This document shows positions 25,951 to 35,012 of a DNA stretch of 64,000 bases, in pieces; position 1 is the stretch's first letter; each line of letters opens with the position of its first letter. This stretch comes from Massilia niastensis DSM 21313 (GTDB lineage Bacteria; Pseudomonadota; Gammaproteobacteria; Burkholderiales; Burkholderiaceae_D). A program made the position numbers and the translations under genes. Under the pieces are notes generated by a model. It was not told the DNA's origin. It did not search any database and was given only the letters and a program-made list of their open reading frames with translations. Location of the stretch: the NCBI RefSeq assembly GCF_000382345.1, contig NZ_KB908088.1:22671-86670 (forward strand). Reading direction: 5' to 3'.

Positions 25951-27276
25951 ATGACCACCATTCCAGCCCCGGCCATTCCTGAACCGGCGGCGCTAGCCCC
26001 TGCCGCCAACCGCCGCCACATCACGCTCCTGATGCTGTTGTTCGTCTATGCGATGAGCCTGATCGACCGCCAGATCATGGGGGTGCTGATCGAGCCGGTG
26101 AAGGCCGAATTCGGCGTTTCCGACACCGCGATGGGACTGTTGACGGGACTCGCGTTCGCCCTGGTCTACAGTGTGCTGGCGGTGCCGTTCGGCCGCTACG
26201 CCGACCAGGCGAACCGGCGCAATTTCATCGCATGGTGCTGTGCGGCCTGGAGCGCGATGACGGCGGTGTGCGGCCTGGCCGGCAGCTACTGGCAGCTGGC
26301 CTTCGCGCGCGTCGGGGTGGCCGTCGGCGAAGCGGGCGGCACGGCGCCGTCGCTGTCGATGATCTCGGACCTGTATCCGGCGCGCCAGCGCGCGCGCGCG
26401 ATGAGCGTGTTCATGCTCGGGCCGCACCTCGGCACCCTGGTCGGGCTCGGACTCGGTTCCTGGATCGCCCATCACTACGGCTGGCGCAGCGCCTTCATCT
26501 GGATGGGCATTCCCGGCATCGTGGCGGCCTTGCTGCTGCGCTTCGGCGGCATCGAGCCGCTGCGCGGCGCCTACGACGGCGTCAGGCAGGCCGGCGCCGC
26601 CGCGGTGTCGATGCGCCAGATCCTGCGCGGCGCGCTGGCCGACCGCGCCTTCGTGCGCATCTGCCTGGCCGGCCTGCTGCTCGGCTTCGCCGGCTACGGC
26701 ATCGGCATCTGGAATACCGCCTTCCTGGTGCGCAGCCATGGCCTGACCCTGCAAAATGCCGGCGCCCTGGTCGGCGTGACCGGCGGCGTCGCCGCCATCA
26801 TCGGCGCGCTCGGCAGCGGCTGGCTGTGCGACCGGCTGGCGCGGCGCGACATCCGCTGGCACCTGGGGGTGCCGATCGTCGGCACCCTGCTGGCCTTGCC
26901 GCTGGGCCTGGCCTACCTGATGTATCCGGCCGGCGACCCGTGGCAGCTGGGCGGCTTCCTGGTTCCCAGGGCGATGGCGTTCAGCCTGCTGTTTTCGATC
27001 TTCGCGGTCTGGTGGGCCGCGCCCAGCCTGACCGCCCTGAGCACCATCATCCCGGCCGACCGGCGCGCCACCGTGATTGCGGTCTACAACCTGATGCTGA
27101 CGGCGGTCGGCGGCGGCCTCGGTCCGCTGACGGTCGGCATGCTCAGCGATGGCCTGAGCGGGGCCCATGGCGTGCACGCGCTGCGCTGGGCGATGGCGGC
27201 GGTGATGTTCGCCTTCCTGCTCGCGGTGCTGGCGTTCGCCTCCGCGCTCAAGCCGTACCGGGCAGCCGCCAGCTAG
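25951..27276 (+). CDS. MFS transporter, spinster-like, steroid cluster copy A
   Basis: 441 residues with about 12 predicted helices. The N-terminus has [39 protein letters not shown], nearly the same as in the MFS genes at 45030 and 60946, so the three are paralogues. Such transporters are common in steroid and aromatic degradation clusters and may import bile acids or export intermediates. The start at 25951 follows a weak site; a longer frame from 25846 lacks transporter-like sequence. A strong terminator follows at 27304. Confidence 0.85.
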   Translation: MTTIPAPAIPEPAALAPAANRRHITLLMLLFVYAMSLIDRQIMGVLIEPVKAEFGVSDTAMGLLTGLAFALVYSVLAVPFGRYADQANRRNFIAWCCAAWSAMTAVCGLAGSYWQLAFARVGVAVGEAGGTAPSLSMISDLYPARQRARAMSVFMLGPHLGTLVGLGLGSWIAHHYGWRSAFIWMGIPGIVAALLLRFGGIEPLRGAYDGVRQAGAAAVSMRQILRGALADRAFVRICLAGLLLGFAGYGIGIWNTAFLVRSHGLTLQNAGALVGVTGGVAAIIGALGSGWLCDRLARRDIRWHLGVPIVGTLLALPLGLAYLMYPAGDPWQLGGFLVPRAMAFSLLFSIFAVWWAAPSLTALSTIIPADRRATVIAVYNLMLTAVGGGLGPLTVGMLSDGLSGAHGVHALRWAMAAVMFAFLLAVLAFASALKPYRAAAS

Positions 27277-27303
27277 CCGCCACCTGCCGCCGGGCCATCC
27301 AGG

Positions 27304-27335
27304 CGCCGCCGCCCGCACCGGGCCGCGGCGTTTTT
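27304..27335 (+). terminator. Intrinsic terminator after the first MFS gene
   Basis: GC-rich 12-bp stem with one mismatch (27304-27315 with 27319-27330) followed by TTTTT. It separates the MFS unit from the hsaC/ipd operon promoter. Confidence 0.75.
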
Positions 27336-27350
27336 CGTTTGGGCGCGGCG

Positions 27351-27368
27351 TTAGTCTTATTGGACGAT
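27351..27368 (+). promoter_or_regulatory. Steroid-cluster operator 2: TTAGTCT-tatt-GGACGAT
   Basis: Proximal half-site perfect, distal half weak. A -10-like AATAAT starts 21 nt downstream (27390-27395) and the hsaC ATG is 64 nt from the operator edge. It drives the ten-gene hsaC/ipd operon. Confidence 0.78.
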
Positions 27369-27432
27369 GATGCGGCGCCTTGCTGGAACAATAATCGATG
27401 CACACCCCAGCGATCAAAGGAGTCAACGCATC

Positions 27433-28335
27433 ATGGCAGATATCAGAGGCTTGGCCTACATCGTGGCCGAATCCACGGACCTCGGAAAGTGGCGCGACTA
27501 CGCCGAACAGGTGCTCGGCATGATGGCATGCGAGGCGCCGCACGGCGGCCTGTACCTGAAAATGGACGAGCGCCAGTTCCGCATCGCCGTGCAGCACGGC
27601 GAGCGCGACGCCTACGTCGCCACCGGCTGGGAAGTGGCCAGCCAGGCCGGCTTCGCCGGCGCCGTCGAGGCCCTGCGCGCAGCCGGGGTCGAGGTCATCC
27701 ACGGCAGCGCGGCCCTGTGCGCGCAGCGCTGCGTGCAGCAGCTGGCCGCCTTCGTCGACCCTTCCGGCAACCGGCACGAGATCGTCTGGGGCTTCCAGTC
27801 GGCGTTCCGCCACTTCGCCTCGCCGGTCGGCGTGGCGCGCTTCATCACCGGCGACATCGGCATGGGCCACGTGGTGCTGCCGGCGACCGCATTCGAGGCC
27901 ACCATGCGCCTGTTCTGCGAGGTGCTCGGTTTCGGCTTGTCCGACATGTTCAACTTCAAGCCGGCGGGCGAGGACGGCCCGACCCTGCCGATCTACTTCT
28001 TGCATTGCAATAACGGCCGCCACCACAGCCTCGCGCTGGCCGGCTTCGCGGTGCCCAGCGGCTGCGTGCACCTGATGGTCGAAGTCGAATCGATGGCGGA
28101 AGTGGGGCGCGCCATGGACCGCATGGCCGCGCACGCGGTGCCGCAATCCTCGACCCTCGGCCAGCACACCAACGACAAGGTCATTTCCTTCTACATGAAG
28201 TCGCCGTCGGGCTTCGACGTCGAATTCGGCTATGGCGGCACGGTGGTCGACTGGGCCAGCCACATCACCCACGAGTTCACCCAGGTCAGCCTGTGGGGAC
28301 ACGATTTTTCGATCGGACAGAAAGGCCAGCAATGA
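27433..28335 (+). CDS. hsaC: Extradiol dioxygenase HsaC/TesB (3,4-DHSA 4,5-dioxygenase)
   Basis: 300 residues, two-domain vicinal-oxygen-chelate extradiol dioxygenase. Predicted Fe(II) ligands are H146 (MGHVVL), H213 (VHLMVEV) and E264 (FDVEFGYGG), with H198 and Y254 as active-site residues. It cleaves ring A of the secosteroid catechol 3,4-DHSA. The start has AAAGGAG upstream. First gene of the operon hsaC-ipdA-ipdB-ech-ipdC-echA20-fadE-fadE-fadA6-SDR. Other extradiol enzymes (BphC) share the fold, but the ipdAB and hsaA/hsaD context favours steroid. Confidence 0.88.
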   Translation: MADIRGLAYIVAESTDLGKWRDYAEQVLGMMACEAPHGGLYLKMDERQFRIAVQHGERDAYVATGWEVASQAGFAGAVEALRAAGVEVIHGSAALCAQRCVQQLAAFVDPSGNRHEIVWGFQSAFRHFASPVGVARFITGDIGMGHVVLPATAFEATMRLFCEVLGFGLSDMFNFKPAGEDGPTLPIYFLHCNNGRHHSLALAGFAVPSGCVHLMVEVESMAEVGRAMDRMAAHAVPQSSTLGQHTNDKVISFYMKSPSGFDVEFGYGGTVVDWASHITHEFTQVSLWGHDFSIGQKGQQ

Positions 28336-29207
28336 ACAAGCAGATGAGTGCGTGCGACGTGGTCGCGCAACTGAAGGACGGCATGACGATCGGTATCGGC
28401 GGCTGGGGCCCGCGCCGCAAGCCGATGGCCCTGGTGCGCGAGATCCTGCGCTCGCCGCTCAAGGACCTGACCGTGGTCGCCTACGGCGGCGCCGATGTCG
28501 GCATGCTGTGCGCCGCCGGCAAGATCCGCAAGCTGGTGTTCGCCTTCGTGTCGCTCGACGCCATCCCGCTCGAACCCTATTTCCGCCAGGCGCGCCAGGC
28601 TGGCGCGCTCGAGGTGATGGAGATCGACGAGGGCATGCTGATGCTGGGCCTGAAAGCCGCCGCCATGCAGGTGCCCTTCATTCCCACCCGGATCGGCCTG
28701 GGCACCGACGTGATCCGCCACAACCCGGACCTCAAGGTGATCGGCTCGCCCTACGACGCCAAGGACTGGGTCGCGATGCCGGCCCTGCCGCTCGATGCGG
28801 CGCTGCTGCACGTCGACCGCGCCAGCGCCCGCGGCGTGTGCCAGGTGCGCGGGCCGGACATCTACATGGACGACCTGTTCGCGCGCGCCGCGCGCAGCAC
28901 CTATGTGTCCTGCGAGGAGCTGGTCGACGACGCATATTTCGCGAACGGCGAGGAGGCGCGCTACGTGTACTGGGAGCGCTCGGCCACCGCCGGCGTGGTG
29001 CACCTGCCGGGCGGCGCCCACCCGAGCTCCTGCGCGCCGGCCTACGGCGTCGACCAGGCCCACCTGCGCCTGTACGCGGCCAGCGCCAGGGAGGAGGGCG
29101 GCTGGGCGCGCTACGCCGAACGCTTCGTCGATGGCGGCGAAGCGGCTTATATCGATGCTGTCGGCGGCCCTGCCGCCATCGCCAAACTGGCGCCAACGGT
29201 CTATTGA
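28332..29207 (+). CDS. ipdA: IpdA, steroid ring-C-opening hydrolase subunit (CoA-transferase-like)
   Basis: 291 residues of the class I CoA-transferase alpha fold (GMTIGIGGWGPRRKPMALVREI, GGADVGMLCAAGKIRK). IpdAB opens the last steroid ring of COCHEA-CoA by retro-Claisen hydrolysis rather than transferring CoA. The ATG overlaps the hsaC stop (ATGA), so translation is coupled. It pairs with the next gene. Confidence 0.87.
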   Translation: MNKQMSACDVVAQLKDGMTIGIGGWGPRRKPMALVREILRSPLKDLTVVAYGGADVGMLCAAGKIRKLVFAFVSLDAIPLEPYFRQARQAGALEVMEIDEGMLMLGLKAAAMQVPFIPTRIGLGTDVIRHNPDLKVIGSPYDAKDWVAMPALPLDAALLHVDRASARGVCQVRGPDIYMDDLFARAARSTYVSCEELVDDAYFANGEEARYVYWERSATAGVVHLPGGAHPSSCAPAYGVDQAHLRLYAASAREEGGWARYAERFVDGGEAAYIDAVGGPAAIAKLAPTVY

Positions 29208-29213
29208 AAGGAC

Positions 29214-29987
29214 ATGCTCGTGAACGATTTTTCCCTGATCGACCGTATCGTCTGCGCCGCGGCGCAGTCCTGGAACGAGGACGGCGAAGTGCTCGCCACC
29301 GGCATCGGCGTGGTGCCGCGCCTGGCCGCCTCGCTGTGCATGGCATCGAGCAATCCCGACCTGATGATGACCGATTCGGAGGCCTGGCTGGTCAGCGAGC
29401 CGGTGCCGCTCGGCCCGCGCGGCGACTACCAGATGCAGCGCGAGACCTGGATGGGTTTTTCGCGCATCTTCGACAATGTCTGGAGCGGCAAGCGCCATGC
29501 GATGGTCGGGCCGACCCAGGTCGACCGCTATGGCCAGGCCAACATCTCGATGGTGGGATCCGACTACCGCCGCCCCAAGGCGCAGATGCTGGGGGTGCGC
29601 GGCTTTCCCGGCAACTCGATCAGCCACGCCAATTCCTTCTTCATTCCGCAGCACAGCACCAAGGTGTTCGTCAGCGGTGAAGTCGACATGGTGGCCTCGA
29701 TCGGCTACAACCCGGAGCGCTTGCCGCGCGGCTACAGTTTCGACGACATCGACCTGCGCCGCATCGTCACCAACCTGTGCGTGATGGACTTCGGCGGCCC
29801 GCAGCGCCAGCTGCGCATCCTGTCCCTGCACCCGGGGGTAAGCGCCCAGCAGGTACAGGAAGCGACCGGCTTCGCGCTGTGCATCCCGGACGCGATCCCC
29901 GAGACGCCGGCGCCGACCGCGGCCCAGCTGGCGCTGCTGGCGCGCCTCGACCCGCACCAGCTGCGCGCCACGGCGCTCGGCGCCTGA
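29214..29987 (+). CDS. ipdB: IpdB, steroid ring-C-opening hydrolase subunit
   Basis: 257 residues, CoA-transferase beta fold (LIDRIVCAAAQSWNEDGEVLATGIGVVPRLAASL, RGFPGNSISHANSFF). Located 6 nt after ipdA with AAAGGAC before the ATG. Together with IpdA it hydrolyses the ring C product in the cytoplasm. The Comamonas ScdL1/ScdL2 pair is the likely betaproteobacterial counterpart. Confidence 0.86.
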   Translation: MLVNDFSLIDRIVCAAAQSWNEDGEVLATGIGVVPRLAASLCMASSNPDLMMTDSEAWLVSEPVPLGPRGDYQMQRETWMGFSRIFDNVWSGKRHAMVGPTQVDRYGQANISMVGSDYRRPKAQMLGVRGFPGNSISHANSFFIPQHSTKVFVSGEVDMVASIGYNPERLPRGYSFDDIDLRRIVTNLCVMDFGGPQRQLRILSLHPGVSAQQVQEATGFALCIPDAIPETPAPTAAQLALLARLDPHQLRATALGA

Positions 29988-30006
29988 CCCTGCCGGAGAC
30001 CCAGCC

Positions 30007-30900
30007 ATGCTTGACCAGTCCGAATTTGTCCTGCGTGCCGATCACGCGGACTACGAAACCGCCTGCCCGGTGCTGTACCACGCCAGCGAGGGCGTGGCGA
30101 CCTTGACCATGAACCGCCCGCAGTTCAACAATGCGCAGAATTCGCAGATGACCTACGCGCTCGACGCCGCGTTCCAGCGCGCCGTCGACGACGACGCGGT
30201 GCGCGTGATCGTGCTGCGCGGGGCCGGCAGGCATTTCAGCGCCGGCCACGACATCGGCACCCCGGGGCGCGACGTCAACAAGTCCTTCGAGCGCGCCCAC
30301 CTGTGGTGGGACCATGCCAACAAGCCGGCCGCGGAATTCAACTATGCACGCGAGCAGGAAGTCTATGTCGGCATGTGCCGGCGCTGGCACGACATTCCCA
30401 AGCCGACCATCGCGATGGTGCAGGGCGCCTGCGTGGCGGGCGGGCTGATGCTGGCCTGGGTATGCGACCTGATCGTCGCATCGGAAGACGCGTTCTTCCA
30501 GGATCCCGTGGTCCGCATGGGCATTCCGGGAGTCGAGTATTTCGCCCACGCGCAGGAACTCAATCCGCGCATCGCCAAGGAATTCCTGTTCCTCGGCGAG
30601 CGCATGACGGCGCAGCGCGCCTTCGCCATGGGGATGGTCAACCGGGTGGTGCCGGCGGCGCAGCTGGAGCAGGAGACCGCGGCCATCGCGGCCCGCATCG
30701 CCGCCCAGCCGCGCCTCGGGCTGGCGCTGACCAAGCAGGTGCTCAACCGCGCCGAGGACCTGCAGGGGCTGCGCATGACGATCGACATGGCCTATGGCTA
30801 CCACCAGCTGGCGCACGCGCACGGCCAGCTGCTGGGGCAGGGCCACCTGGGCGGGCATGACGCCGCCTCGATGGCGGCGGCCAACAAGGCGGGCGCATGA
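30007..30900 (+). CDS. Crotonase-family protein of steroid C/D-ring degradation
   Basis: 297 residues, longer than typical enoyl-CoA hydratases. The crotonase core is clear (LTMNRPQFNNAQNSQMTYALDAAF, RGAGRHFSAGHDI, VQGACVAGGLMLAWVCDLIVASEDAFFQDPVVRMGIPGVEY). Both hydratase glutamates appear replaced: the first position is in GGLMLAW and the second in DPVVRMG. It may therefore catalyse a different reaction (isomerisation, hydrolysis or C-C cleavage) on a steroid-derived CoA ester. Located between ipdB and ipdC, overlapping the latter by 4 nt. Confidence 0.8.
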   Translation: MLDQSEFVLRADHADYETACPVLYHASEGVATLTMNRPQFNNAQNSQMTYALDAAFQRAVDDDAVRVIVLRGAGRHFSAGHDIGTPGRDVNKSFERAHLWWDHANKPAAEFNYAREQEVYVGMCRRWHDIPKPTIAMVQGACVAGGLMLAWVCDLIVASEDAFFQDPVVRMGIPGVEYFAHAQELNPRIAKEFLFLGERMTAQRAFAMGMVNRVVPAAQLEQETAAIAARIAAQPRLGLALTKQVLNRAEDLQGLRMTIDMAYGYHQLAHAHGQLLGQGHLGGHDAASMAAANKAGA

Positions 30901-31961
30901 GCGCGCAGCTGCATACGCCGCTGTGCGACCTGCTCGGCTGCCGCTATCCGATCGTGCAGACCGCGATGGGCTGGGTGGCCGGCCCCGACCTGGTGGCGGC
31001 GACCTGCAATGCGGGCGCCTTCGGCTTCCTGGCCGGCGCCACCATCCCGGCCGACCGGATCGAGGCCGATATCCTCCGCGTCAAGCGCCTGACCGGCGAC
31101 AAGCCCTTCGGCCTGAATTTCCACATGTTCCAGCCCAACGCGCAGCAGCTGCTCGACCTGGCCATCAAGCACCGCCTGCGCGCGGTCAGCTACGGCCGCG
31201 GTCCGGACCGCGCCACCATCGGCCGCCTGCGCGACGCCGGCATCGTCTGCATGCCGACCGTGGGCGCGCTCAAGCATGCGCAGAAGGCCATCGAGATGGG
31301 CGCCAACGCGATCACGATCCAGGGCGGCGAAGGCGGCGGCCACACCGGCGCGGTGCCGACCACGGTGCTGCTGCCGCAGGTGGTCGACGCGGTCGCGGTG
31401 CCGGTGGTGGCGGCCGGCGGCTTCTACGACGGCCGTGGCCTGCTGGCCGCCCTGGCCTTCGGCGCCCAGGGCGTGGCGATGGGTACGCGCTTCCTGATGA
31501 CGACCGACAGCGGGGTGCCGGCGCCGACCCTGGAACGCTACCTGGCGGTGCGCGACGCCGAGCAGGTGCGCGTGTCCTGGCTGGTCGACGGCATGCCGCA
31601 GCGGATGATCGGCAACGAGTTCCTGGCCTCGCTGGAACGCGCCGCGCCGCTGCGCCGGGTGTGGATCGCGCTGCGCAGCGCGCTGGCCTGGAAGAGCCAG
31701 ACCGGCATGACCGGGCGCCACGCGCTCGGGGTGCTGCTGCAGGCCATGCGCCAGGACGCCGCCTCGGTGGCCCAGGTCGTGATGGCGGCCAATGCGCCGA
31801 TGCTGCTGCAGCGCTCGATGGTCGACGGCAAGCCGGCCGAGGGCGTGATGTCCTCCGGCCAGGTGGTGGCCCTGATCGGCCAGCTGCTGTCCTGCCAGCA
31901 GGTGGTCGACGGCATCGTCGCCGACGCCTGCCGCATGCGCGCGCGGCTCGGCGCCTACTAA
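30897..31961 (+). CDS. ipdC: IpdC, nitronate-monooxygenase-like flavin oxidoreductase
   Basis: 354 residues with a TIM-barrel FMN fold: CRYPIVQTAMGWVAGPDLVAA, LNFHMFQPNAQ, TIQGGEGGGHTG and VAAGGFYDGRGLLAALAFGAQGVAMGTRFL. IpdC is the NADH-dependent flavin oxidoreductase needed for the ring C/D steps; annotation pipelines call it nitronate monooxygenase. The ATG overlaps the crotonase stop. The operon setting with ipdA, ipdB and echA20 makes IpdC more likely than a true nitronate oxidase. Confidence 0.84.
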   Translation: MSAQLHTPLCDLLGCRYPIVQTAMGWVAGPDLVAATCNAGAFGFLAGATIPADRIEADILRVKRLTGDKPFGLNFHMFQPNAQQLLDLAIKHRLRAVSYGRGPDRATIGRLRDAGIVCMPTVGALKHAQKAIEMGANAITIQGGEGGGHTGAVPTTVLLPQVVDAVAVPVVAAGGFYDGRGLLAALAFGAQGVAMGTRFLMTTDSGVPAPTLERYLAVRDAEQVRVSWLVDGMPQRMIGNEFLASLERAAPLRRVWIALRSALAWKSQTGMTGRHALGVLLQAMRQDAASVAQVVMAANAPMLLQRSMVDGKPAEGVMSSGQVVALIGQLLSCQQVVDGIVADACRMRARLGAY

Positions 31962-31989
31962 TTCAACAGATCACTGACAAGGAAGCCCC

Positions 31990-32745
31990 ATGAACCAGCA
32001 GTTCGCGACAACCCTCCACGACAACGGCGTCGCCGAGCTCGTGCTCGACCGGCCTCCGGTGAACGCCCTCGACGACGCCGGCTGGCACGCGCTGGCGGCC
32101 GCGATCACGGAGCTCGGCAACCAGGCCGCCGTGCGCGTGCTCGTGATCCGCGCCGAAGGGCCCGGCTTTTGCGCCGGCGTCGATATCAAGCAGCTCAACG
32201 CCGAGCCGGACCGGATCGTCTCGGTCAACGCCGGCAACTATGCCACCTTCAGGGCGGTCCACCGCTGCCCGGTGCCGGTGATCGCCGCGGTGCACGGCTT
32301 CGTGCTGGGCGGCGGCATCGGCATCTGCGGCGCCGCCGACTTCGTCATCGCCGCCGACAACGCCTCCTTCGGCCTGCCCGAGGTGGATCGCGGCGCGATG
32401 GGCGGCGCGGCCCACCTGCAGCGCCTGTTCGGATTGCAGAAGACCCGCTACGCCTTCTTCACCGGCGCCATGATCCCGGCGTCCGAAGCCTGGCGCCTGG
32501 GCGCGGTCGAACGCATGGTGCCGGCCGCGCAGCTGCGCTCGAACGCGCTGGAGATCGCGGCCCTGATCGCCGCCAAGAGCCCGGCCATGATCCGCATCGC
32601 CAAGGAGGCGCTGAACGGCATCGAGGACGGCAACCTGGAAGACAAGTACCGCTGGGAGCAGGGTTTCACGCTGCAGGCCTACCTGAGCCCCGATTCGGCG
32701 AAGTCGCGCCAGGCCTTCGTGGACAAGCGCGATGCGAGCTTCTGA
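31990..32745 (+). CDS. echA20: EchA20-like enoyl-CoA hydratase/ring-D hydrolase
   Basis: 251 residues. It matches my memory of mycobacterial EchA20 over the segments PPVNALDDAGWHAL, GAGVDIK-type FCAGVDIKQL, FRAVHRCPVPVIAAVHGFVLGGGIG and FGLPEVDRGAMGGAAHLQRL, and the C-terminal YRWEQGFT. EchA20 opens ring D of HIEC-CoA to give the substrate of IpdAB. The glutamate in LPEVDRG is conserved while the first canonical glutamate is not, as in EchA20. It is located inside the ipd operon. Confidence 0.84.
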   Translation: MNQQFATTLHDNGVAELVLDRPPVNALDDAGWHALAAAITELGNQAAVRVLVIRAEGPGFCAGVDIKQLNAEPDRIVSVNAGNYATFRAVHRCPVPVIAAVHGFVLGGGIGICGAADFVIAADNASFGLPEVDRGAMGGAAHLQRLFGLQKTRYAFFTGAMIPASEAWRLGAVERMVPAAQLRSNALEIAALIAAKSPAMIRIAKEALNGIEDGNLEDKYRWEQGFTLQAYLSPDSAKSRQAFVDKRDASF

Positions 32746-32760
32746 GCACAAGGAGTCGAC

Positions 32761-33918
32761 ATGGATCTGACCTATACCCCGGCACAGCAGGCCTTCCGCC
32801 ACGAGGTGCGCGCCTGGCTGCGCGCCCATGTGCCCGCCGAGCGCTTCGGCAGCGTCGACACGCGCGCCGGATTCGAGCAGCACCGGCGCTGGGAAGCGCA
32901 GCTGGCCGACGCCGGCTGGAGCAGCGTGACCTGGCCGGTCGAACTGGGCGGGCGCGGCTGCGACCTGATCGACTGGCTGATCTTCGAGGAGGAGTACTGG
33001 GCCGCCGATGCGCCGATGCGTGTCAACCAGAACGGCATCCTGCTGCTCGGCCCGACCCTGATGGAATTCGGCACCGAGGAGCAGAAGCGGCGCTTCCTGC
33101 CGCGCATGGCGCGCTGCGACGACATGTGGGCGCAGGGCTGGTCGGAGCCGAACGCCGGCTCCGACATGGCGGCCATCGGCAGCCGCGCCGTGCGCGAGGG
33201 CGACCATTACGTGCTGAATGGCCAGAAGACCTGGTCGACCCGCGCCCTGTTCGCCAACTGGCTGTTCGGGCTGTTTCGCAGCGAGCCGCAGTCGCAGCGC
33301 CATCATGGCCTGAGCTACCTGCTGGTGCCGCTCGATTCGCCGGGCATCACCGTGCGCCCGATCAAGGCGCTCAACGGCCAGGACGCGTTCGCCGAGGTGT
33401 TCTTCGACGATGTCCGGGTGCCGGTCGAGAACCGGCTGGGCGACGAAGGCAGCGGCTGGCAGGTGGCGATGGCGACCGCCGGCTTCGAGCGCGGCCTGCT
33501 GCTGCGTTCCCCGGCGCGCTTCCAGCATACCGCGCACAAGCTGATGCAGCTGTACCGGGCGAATCGCGCCCATGCCGACCGCGATCCCGCCATCGGCGAG
33601 GCGGTCATGCGGGCCTGGATGGGGGCCGAAGCCTATAGCCTGGCGTCCTACCATACGGTGGGGCGGCTGCAGCGCGGCGCGACGATCGGCGCCGAGTCGA
33701 GCACCAACAAGATCTTCTGGTCGGAGCTGGACCTGGAGATGCATGAAACCGCGATGCGGATCCTCGGCGCACGCGCCGAGCTGACCGGCGAGGCGGCCGG
33801 CAACGGCGACTGGCTCGAAGGCTTCCTGTTCGCCCAGGCCGGCCCGATCTACGCGGGCACCAATGAAATCCAGCGCAACATCATCGCCGAGCGTGTGCTC
33901 GGCCTGCCCAAGAGCTAA
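32761..33918 (+). CDS. Acyl-CoA dehydrogenase, large subunit of a heteromeric FadE pair
   Basis: 385 residues. Signatures are WSEPNAGSDMAAIGSRAV, GQKTWSTRA and YAGTNEIQRNIIAERVLGLP. The position of the catalytic glutamate is not filled in this chain, as in one chain of the alpha2-beta2 acyl-CoA dehydrogenases typical of steroid degradation (FadE30-type/ScdC1-ScdC2-like). The partner follows after 12 nt. Likely substrate is a CoA ester of the C/D-ring propionate or a later ring-opened product. Confidence 0.83.
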   Translation: MDLTYTPAQQAFRHEVRAWLRAHVPAERFGSVDTRAGFEQHRRWEAQLADAGWSSVTWPVELGGRGCDLIDWLIFEEEYWAADAPMRVNQNGILLLGPTLMEFGTEEQKRRFLPRMARCDDMWAQGWSEPNAGSDMAAIGSRAVREGDHYVLNGQKTWSTRALFANWLFGLFRSEPQSQRHHGLSYLLVPLDSPGITVRPIKALNGQDAFAEVFFDDVRVPVENRLGDEGSGWQVAMATAGFERGLLLRSPARFQHTAHKLMQLYRANRAHADRDPAIGEAVMRAWMGAEAYSLASYHTVGRLQRGATIGAESSTNKIFWSELDLEMHETAMRILGARAELTGEAAGNGDWLEGFLFAQAGPIYAGTNEIQRNIIAERVLGLPKS

Positions 33919-33930
33919 TCCGGAGAACCC

Positions 33931-34989
33931 ATGGACTTCACCTTCACCGAAGAGCAGGTCGCGTTCCGCGATTCGATCAGCCGCTTCTTCATGACCGAGG
34001 CGCCGCCGGAAATGCTGCGCGAGATCTGGGAGACCGACCAGGGCCGCTCGCCGGCCCTGCGCGCCAGGATCGCCGCGCAAGGGATGTTCAGCCTGTCGGT
34101 GCCGGAAGCCGACGGCGGCATGGGCCTGGGCGACGTCGACTGGGCGCTGCTGACCCAGGAACTCGGCTATTACGCGATCCCCGATTCGATGTCCGACACC
34201 GCCTACGTGGCCACCGGCCTGCTGGCCGCGCTCGACGCCGGCCACCCGCTGCGCGCGGCCTGGCTGCCGCGCATCGCCGACGGCAGTTGCCGGATCGCGG
34301 TCGGGCACCCGGTCAATCCCTGGGTGGCCGATGCCGAACTGGCCGACCTGCTGCTGTTGCCGCACGGGACCGAGGTGCATGCGGTGCCGCGCACGGCCGT
34401 CACCGTCAGCGCGCTGCCCAGCATCGACGCCTCGCGCCGGCTGGCCCAGGTCGCGTGGCGGCCTGGCCCGGAAACGCTGGCGGCGGATGCCGAAGCCGGC
34501 AGGAAGCTGTGGGACGAGACGCTGGAGCGCGGCGCGCTGAATGCCAGCGGCCAGCTACTCGGCCTGGCCCAGCGCATGCTCGACCTGGCGGTCGACTACG
34601 CCGCCCAGCGCAAGCAGTTCGGCAAGCCGATCGGCGCCTTCCAGGCCGTCAAGCACCACCTCGCCGACGTCGTCACCAGGATCGAATTCGCCAAGCCGGT
34701 GCTGTACCGGGCGGTCGATGCGCTGGCGCACGGCGACACCAAGCGCGCGCTGCGGGTGTCGCACGCCAGGCTGGCCTGCGCCGAGGCGGCATGGACCGCC
34801 GCGCGCAAGGCGATCCAGGTCCACGGCGCCATGGGCTATACCTGGGAAGTCGACCTGCAGATGTTCATGAAGCGCGCCTGGGCGCTCGACGCCGCCTGGG
34901 GCGACCGCGCCTTCCACAAGGCGCGCGTGGCGGCGGCCCTGCTGGCCGAGGGCGCGCCGCTCGGCCCGCTGGCCAGCTTTTCACACTGA
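33931..34989 (+). CDS. Acyl-CoA dehydrogenase, small subunit with catalytic glutamate
   Basis: 352 residues, shorter than a stand-alone acyl-CoA dehydrogenase. The C-terminal domain contains AAQRKQFGKPIGAFQAVKHHLAD and AIQVHGAMGYTWEVDLQMF with the expected catalytic glutamate in TWEVD. The central region is diverged. The complementary motifs of this and the preceding gene argue for an obligate heterotetramer binding FAD at the subunit interface. Confidence 0.83.
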   Translation: MDFTFTEEQVAFRDSISRFFMTEAPPEMLREIWETDQGRSPALRARIAAQGMFSLSVPEADGGMGLGDVDWALLTQELGYYAIPDSMSDTAYVATGLLAALDAGHPLRAAWLPRIADGSCRIAVGHPVNPWVADAELADLLLLPHGTEVHAVPRTAVTVSALPSIDASRRLAQVAWRPGPETLAADAEAGRKLWDETLERGALNASGQLLGLAQRMLDLAVDYAAQRKQFGKPIGAFQAVKHHLADVVTRIEFAKPVLYRAVDALAHGDTKRALRVSHARLACAEAAWTAARKAIQVHGAMGYTWEVDLQMFMKRAWALDAAWGDRAFHKARVAAALLAEGAPLGPLASFSH

Positions 34990-35012
34990 ACCCAACCACG
35001 AAAGACACGAGC

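Noticed and set aside
28332..29987. Annotation as a 3-oxoacid or glutaconate CoA-transferase pair
   Set aside because: The fold is that of CoA-transferases, but the steroid operon context fits the hydrolase pair IpdAB better.
30897..31961. Annotation as a true nitronate monooxygenase
   Set aside because: Operon context with ipdA, ipdB, echA20 and fadA6 makes the IpdC role much more likely.
31963..34380. 805-codon minus-strand frame opposite echA20 and the FadE genes
   Set aside because: Antisense shadow of a continuous plus-strand operon with overlapping or closely spaced genes.
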